This document shows positions 58,243-64,000 of a stretch of 64,000 bases of DNA, piece after piece. The notes beneath the pieces were generated by a model, which saw only the letters and a program-made list of their open reading frames with translations, did not search any database and was not told the origin of the DNA. The translations under genes were made by a program, and so were the position numbers. Position 1 is the stretch's first letter; every line of letters starts with the position of its first letter. This stretch comes from Bos javanicus (Eukaryota > Chordata > Mammalia > Artiodactyla > Bovidae), in contig NC_083885.1 in assembly GCF_032452875.1 (NCBI RefSeq), forward strand, positions 63,665,925 through 63,729,924, read 5' to 3'.

Positions 58243-61200
58243 CAGTTCAGTTCAGTCACTCAGTCGTGTCCAACTCTTTGTGACCCCATGGACCGCAGCA
58301 CGCCAGGCCTCCCTTTCCATCACCAACTCCTAGAGCTTGCTCAAACTCATGTCCATCAAATCGGTGATGCCAGCCAACCACCTCTTTCTCTGTCATCCCC
58401 TTCTCCTCCTGCCTTCAGTCTTTCCCAGCATCAGGGTCTTTTCCAATGAGTCAACTCTTCGCATGATGTGGCCAAAGTACTGGAGTTTCAGCTTCAGCAT
58501 CAGTCCTTCCAATGAACATTCAGGACTGATCTCCTTTAGGATGGACTGGTTGGATCACGTTCCAGTCCAGGGGACTCTCAAGAGTCTTCTCCAACACCAC
58601 AGTTCAAAAGCATTAATTCTTTGGTGCTCAGCTTTCTTTATAGTCCAACTCTCACATCCATACATGACTACTGGAAAAACCACAGCCTTGACTAGAAGGA
58701 CCTTTATTAGCAAAGTAATGTTTCTGCTTTTTAATATGCTATCTAGGTTGGTCATAACTTTGCTTCCAAGAAGAAATTTTAATTCCATGGCTGCAATCAC
58801 CATCTGCAGTGATTTTGGAGCCCCCCAAAAATAAAGTCTGACACTGTTTCCACTGTTTCCCCATCTGTTTGCCATGAAGTGATGGGAACAGATGCCATGA
58901 TCTTAGTTTTCTGAATGTTGAGTTTTAAGCCAACTTTTTCATTCTCCTCTTTCACTTTCATCAAGACTCTCTTTAGTTCTTCTTTGGTTTCTGTCACAAG
59001 GGTGGTGTCATCTGCATATCTGGGGTTGTTGATATTTCTCCCAGCAATCTTGATTCCAGCTTGTGCTTTCTCCAGTCCAGTGTTTCTCATGATGTACTCT
59101 GCATATAAGTTAAATAAGCAGGGTGACAATATACGGCCTTGACATACTCCTTTTCCTATTTGGAACCAGTCTGTTGTTCCATGTCCAGTTCTAACTGTTG
59201 CTTCCTGACCTGCATACAGATTTGTGAAGAGGCAGGTCAGGTGCTCTGGTATTCCCATCTCTTTCAGAATTGTCCACAGTTTAGGAGGAGGAGCTAAGAT
59301 GGCGGAGGAACAGGATGGGGAGAACACTTTCTCCCCCACAAATTCATCAAAAGAACATTTAAACACCGAGTAAATTTCACAAAACAACTTCTGAATGCCG
59401 GCAGAGGACATCAGGCACCCAGAAAAGCAACCCATTGTCTTCGAAAGGAGATGTTTTATCAATGGTGCTGTATAGAAGAAGAAGTTTTGAGACTACTGTA
59501 AAAATAAGACTGATAACTGGAAGCAGGAGGCGTAAGTCCAAACCCTGACTCCAGAGAACATTAATTGACAGGAGCTCATCAAATGCCTCCATACCTACAC
59601 TGAAACCAAGCACCACACAAGGGCCAACAAGTTCCAGGACAATACATACCAAGCAAATTCTCCAGCAACACAGGAACACAGCCCTGAGCTCCAATATACA
59701 GGCTGCCCAAAGTCACCCCAAAACCATAGACATCTCATAACTCATTACTGGACACTTCATTGCACTCCAGAGAGAAGAAATCCAGCTCCACCCACCAGAA
59801 CACCGACACAAGCTTCCCTAACCAAGAAACCTTGACAAGCCACCTGTACAAACCCACACACAGTGAGGAAACGCCACAATAAAGAGAACTCCACAAACTG
59901 CCAGAATACAGAAAGGACACCCCAAACTCAGCAATTTAAACAAGATGAAGAGACAGAGGAATACCCAGCAGGTAAAGGAACAGGATAAATGCCCACCAAA
60001 CCAAACAAAAGAGGAAGAGATAGGGAATCTACCTGATAAGAATTCCGAATAATGATAGTGAAATTGATCCAAAATCTTGAAATCAAAATGGAATCACAGA
60101 TAAATAGCCTGGAGACAAGGATTGAGAAGATGCAAAAAAGGTTTAATAGAATTGTCCACAGTTTATTGTGATCCACAAAGTCAAAGGCTTTGGCATAGTC
60201 AATAAAACAGAAATAGATGATTTCTGGAACTCTCTTGCTTTTTCGATGATTCAGTGGATGTTAGCAATTTGATCTCTGGTTCCTCTGCCTTTTCTAAAAC
60301 CAGCTGGAACATCTGGAAGTTCACGGTTCACACATTGCTGAAGCCTGGCTTGGAGAATTTGGAGCACTACTTTACCAGCGTGTGAGGTGAGTGCAATTGT
60401 GCGGTAGCTTGAGCATTCTTTGGCATTGCCCTTCTTAGGAATTGGAGTGAAAACTGACCTTTTCCAGTCCTGTGGCCACTGCTGAGTTTTCCAACTTTGC
60501 TGGCATATTGAGTGCAGCACTTTCACAGCATCATCTTCAGGATTTGAAATAGCTCAACTGGAATTCCATCACCTCCACTAGCTTCATTCAAAGTGATGCT
60601 TCCTAAGGCCCACTTGACTTCACATTCCAGGATGTGTGGCTCTAGGTGAGTGATCACACCATTGTGATTATCTGGGTCATGAAGATCTCTCTTGTACAGT
60701 TCTGTGCATTCTTGCCACCTTTTCTTAATATCTTTTGCTTCTGTTAGGTCCCTACTATTTCTGTCCTTTATCGAGCACATCTTTGCATGAAACGTTCCCT
60801 TGGTATCTCTAATTTTCTTGAAGAGATCTCTAGTCTTTCCCATTCTATTGTTTTCCTCTATCTCTTTGCACTGATCTCTGAGGAAGACTTTCTTCTCTCT
60901 CTTTGCTATGCTTTGGAACTCTGCATTCAAGTGGGTATATCTCTCCTTTTCTTCTTTGCTTTTCACTTCTCTTCTTTTCACAGCTATTTGTAAGGCCTCC
61001 TCAGACAGCCATTTTGCTTTATTGTGTTTCTTTTTCTTGAGGATGGTCTTGATTCCTGTCTCCTGTACAGTGTCACGAACCTCTGTCCATAGTTCATCTG
61101 GTACTCTGTCTATCAGATCTAGTCCCTTAAATCTATTTCTCACTTCCACTGTATAATCGTAAGGGATTTTATTTAGGTCATACCTGAATGGTCTAGTGGT

Positions 61201-62137
61201 TTTCCCTAATTTCTTCAATTTAAGTCTGAATTTGGCAATAAGGAGTTCATGATCTGAGCCACAGTCAGCTCCACGTCTTGTTTATGCTGACTGTATAGAG
61301 CTTCTCCATCTTTGGCTGTAAAGAATATAATCAATCTGATTTTGGTGTTGACCATCTGGTGATGTCCATGTGTAGAGTCTTCTCTTGTGCTGTTGGAAGA
61401 GGGTGTTTGCTATGACCAGTGCGTTCTCTTGGCAAAACTCTATTAGCCTTTGCCCTGCTTCATTCTGTACTCCAAGGCCAAATTTGCCTGTTACTCCAGA
61501 TGTTTCTTGACTTCCTGCTTTTGCACTCCAGTCTCCTATAATGAAAAGGACATATTTTTCAGGGTGTTAGTTCTAAAAGGTTTTGTAGGTCTTCATAGAA
61601 CCGTTCAGCTTCTTAAGCATTATTGGTCGGGGCATAGACTTGGATTACCATGGTATTGAATAGTTTGCCTTGGAAACGAACAGAGATCATTCTGTCGTTT
61701 TTGAGATTGCATCCAAGTACTGCATTTCGGACTCTTTTGTTGACTATGATGGCTACTCCACTTCTTCTAAGAGATTCTTGCCTACAATAGTAGATACAAT
61801 GGTCATCTGAGCTAAACTCACCCAGTCCAATAATCCATTTTAGTTTGTTGATTCCTAAAATGTCGACGTTCACTCTTGCCATCTCCCGTTTGACCACTTC
61901 CAATTTGCCTTGATTCATGGACCTAACATTCCAGGTTCCTATGCAATATTGCTCTTTACAGTGGCGGACTTCACTTCTATCACCAGTCACATCCACAACT
62001 GGGTGTTGTTTTTGCTTTGGCTCCATCCCTTCATTCTTTCTGGAGTTATTTCTCCACTGATCTCCAGTAGCATATTGGGCACCTACCAACCTGGGGAGTT
62101 GATCTTTCAATGTCCTTTTTGCCTTTTCATACTGTTC
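58243..62137 (-). mobile_element. Nearly full-length BovB LINE, broken, with L1 insertion
   Basis: About 3.0 kb of BovB without the inserted L1. The 3' end repeats are at 58243 and the 5' UTR/endonuclease start near 62137. AGGTTT flanks both ends (58237-58242, 62138-62143), a target duplication in the host L1. The ORF is cut by shifts and stops into minus-strand pieces: endonuclease 61613-62110 (motif GTWNVRSMNQGK), 60523-61218, 60251-60526 and RT end 58797-59262. It is not functional. Confidence 0.88.
59284..60147 (+). mobile_element. L1 head fragment with 18-bp target duplication
   Basis: Bovid L1 5' end (GGAGCTAAGATGGCGGAGGA) through the 5' UTR into the start of ORF1 (from about 59945), ending inside ORF1 at AAAAAAGGTTTAAT. 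Flanks 59266-59283 and 60148-60165 are the same 18 bp (AGAATTGTCCACAGTTTA). There is no poly(A) tail. ORF1 has a one-base loss near 60039. Confidence 0.85.
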
Positions 62138-63085
62138 AGGTTTAACCTTTTATTATTTGTCTTTTCTTTGTCCCCTCTAGTGTTTGCTCTTCAAGTTTCC
62201 CTTTCCTGTCTTCTTTTGGCTTTTTGGAATTTTTTTTTTTTAGTACTCTTGTTATATCTGTTAGTACTGTAAATCTTCACATGTTGTTTTTTTAGTGGCA
62301 ACTGTGGGCATTATAATATATACACCTAATTCCACGCAGTCCACAGTTAATATTTCATCTCCTCAAGAGAAACATGGAAACCTTATCACACGGGTCCTTT
62401 CACCCTCACCTTCCATCATGCTATAGATGTTATATGTATTCATCTATTATACCTATATTAAAAACCCCACCAAACATTGTTATTTTTGCTTTCAACAGTC
62501 ACATATACAGGAAATGAGAAAAATATGCTATTACATTTACCTATTTACCACTTTTTATTCTTCCTTTATTGTTGAATTTCCAAGTTTCCCTCAAGAATTA
62601 TATCCTTTCTGCCTAAAGAACTAGCCTTATCATTCCTTTAAAGAAGGTCTTCAGGCAACACATTCTCTCGTGTTCTTTCCTCTCAGAATGACTATTTTGC
62701 TTTCATTCCTGAAGAATACACCCAGAATTCCACGTTGGCTCTTCTCGTCTCTCAGGACTATCAGTCTTAGACCATAGTGGCTTATGATATGAAATCTGAA
62801 ATCATTCGAATCATTTTTCCTCTGTATGTAACCTGGTCCTTTTATCTGGATGCTTTCAGTTTTTTCCCACTGATTCCATTTTGACTGTGATGTTTGTGGA
62901 CATGGTTTAAAACAACTTTTCCCCCACTGATTTGAATATAATTGTGACGTTTGGGCATCGTTTTTGAAAGTTATCTGATGAGCATCTTGGATGTGTAAAT
63001 TTATGGCTTTCATCAAATCTGTAAAATGGTCAATATTTACTTCCTCAAAATTATTTTTCTTCATGATATTCCCCTTTTGCTGGGT

Positions 63086-64000
63086 GATCAATGACTGTCT
63101 CAGAGATCCTGGGTCTGTGTTCATTTTTAAAAACCATTTTTTTTGCCTCCAGACTGTGTTCTTCTAATTTGCCTAGAGAAAATTCACAGAATGAGATGAA
63201 AGGTTCTGCTCAGGGTGAGAAGGGGCACTGAGGAAGCAGTGATGACTCAGAGGTTTAGAAGACGGGCAATGAGAAAAGATGGTGCTAAATTGTAGAAACA
63301 AGTAAGTCAGTGGAGAGGAAAAGCGAATCCACCATCCCAGGTCAGGAAGGAGGGCTGTGCTTTATGCTAAAGAACGGGGATCAGTATTCCAAGCATCTGC
63401 CATGCGTCTCTCTCCTGGGGTCGTCCTATTTATGACTGCCCCATTGGCTCCTCCAGGCAACCGAGGCAGACAGGGGAAGCACCTTCGGTTCCCTGGCCTC
63501 CCGCACTTCCCACCCAACCACCAGGCCCACATCATTGTGCCCCTGGAGCCCTTCTGAACAAGGTCCCTGACCCGTCCTCAGACATCCCGTCTGTGTTGTC
63601 CCATCAGCCTCCTTCCTGGTCCTCCAGCCCAGGCCCCACCCCTTACTCCCGTTCATCTCTCACTACCTCCCAAAGGACTCTTCCCACCACCGTATCAGGT
63701 CTGAGCCTGCCCCGTTCAAAATCCTTTCAACAGTTTCCACCTTCAAAAACGTGGGCCCAGGTGCACCGCCCCATGTTCCAGGCTTTGGCGGGTCAGCCCC
63801 ACTAAACAGCTCTCCGTCCTAGACCAGACTCGTCACACTTAACCACATATCCCCAAGCACCCACAAACACAGACCTACTTAACAACTCTGTGCCTCCACA
63901 GACCGTCCCCTCAGCCAGTCTGAACAGGGCTGTCCCTTCCAACCTGCTGGACCAAGAAGCCTTCCTGTCTCATTCCAGTGTAAAATATGTGAAGTCACTC
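63086..64000. other. No recognised gene
   Basis: GC-moderate sequence with only short frames (70-76 codons) lacking known motifs. Parts near 63600-63960 look like an old, decayed repeat, but I cannot name it. Confidence 0.4.

Larger units (their letters stand above)
52256..63085 (-). mobile_element. Old L1 on the minus strand, split by nested insertions
   Basis: Antisense L1 sequence can be followed through 52256-53078, 55291-55387, 56462-56530, 56796-57550, 58043-58242 and 62138-63085 in the right order, although large insertions separate the pieces. Landmarks are the antisense ORF2 blocks near 52970 (AGTGAGTTTTGGCAGCCTG), 57470 (TGTCTTCCTGATGAATTGACC) and 58190-58230 (ATTTAATGTAATTAC), then antisense upstream-region blocks at 62480-63080 (TTGCTTTCAACAGTCA, TGTAAATTTATGGCTTTC). 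The 157-codon minus-strand frame at 62651-63124 belongs to this relic. Confidence 0.65.

Noticed and set aside
62651..63124. 157-codon minus-strand frame as a host gene
   Set aside because: The DNA follows an old L1 upstream region in order; no domain, splice or promoter signs. Treated as a chance frame in a repeat.
1..64000. CRISPR arrays, bacterial operons, phage or plasmid modules
   Set aside because: The window is clearly mammalian; the tandem repeats seen are microsatellites, a minisatellite and transposon ends.

Overview
The window is ruminant (bovid) genomic DNA. The markers are BovB (RTE-type) LINEs, Bov-tA and other tRNA-Glu-derived SINEs, a bovid-type L1 and bovid-type ERV LTRs, together with four intron-containing immunoglobulin-domain receptor genes. 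Family assignments come from recognising motifs by eye; no database search was run. Cattle, sheep and goat cannot be told apart here.

The first 47 kb is part of the leukocyte receptor complex. It holds four leukocyte Ig-like receptor (LILR) genes, all on the + strand, alternating activating / inhibitory / activating / inhibitory: (1) the 3' part of a LILRA-type gene (54-2091); (2) a complete LILRB-type gene (19707-25804, 567 codons); (3) a complete LILRA-type gene (31971-35375, 483 codons); (4) a complete LILRB-type gene (40032-46106, 567 codons). Each complete gene has two signal-peptide exons and four C2-type Ig exons (D1-D4). The A-types end in a transmembrane exon with an Arg, as expected for FcR-gamma pairing, and a short tail. 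The B-types have a neutral transmembrane segment and a tail with tyrosine motifs (IYAAV, VTYAQL, SEYAAL). D3 and D4 are nearly the same in A and B genes, so these look like paired receptors kept similar by duplication or gene conversion. Both B genes share a lost GT donor after D3, with an in-frame GT 15 bases further on.

The gene units are segmental duplicates with rearranged flanks. In the left copy a 6.65-kb class I-like ERV (4808-11455) sits inside an old L1; the right copy keeps the empty site near 38104. A second, inverted copy of the 3' 2.7 kb of that ERV (12591-15292) forms a large inverted repeat around a 1.1-kb spacer. BovB pieces at 15693-16705 and 27299-28985 share one 5' junction but have lost different parts.

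From about 47.5 kb to the end there are no host genes that I recognise. The region is a stack of transposons: a Tigger-like DNA element with TA target sites (48433-48738), L1 relics, SINEs, and one old minus-strand L1 spread over about 52256-63085. That L1 is interrupted by a BovB with a 733-codon open reverse-transcriptase frame, a solo class II-type LTR, SINEs, an MLT-like repeat, and a second, nearly full-length but broken BovB that itself contains an L1 head fragment with an 18-bp target-site duplication.
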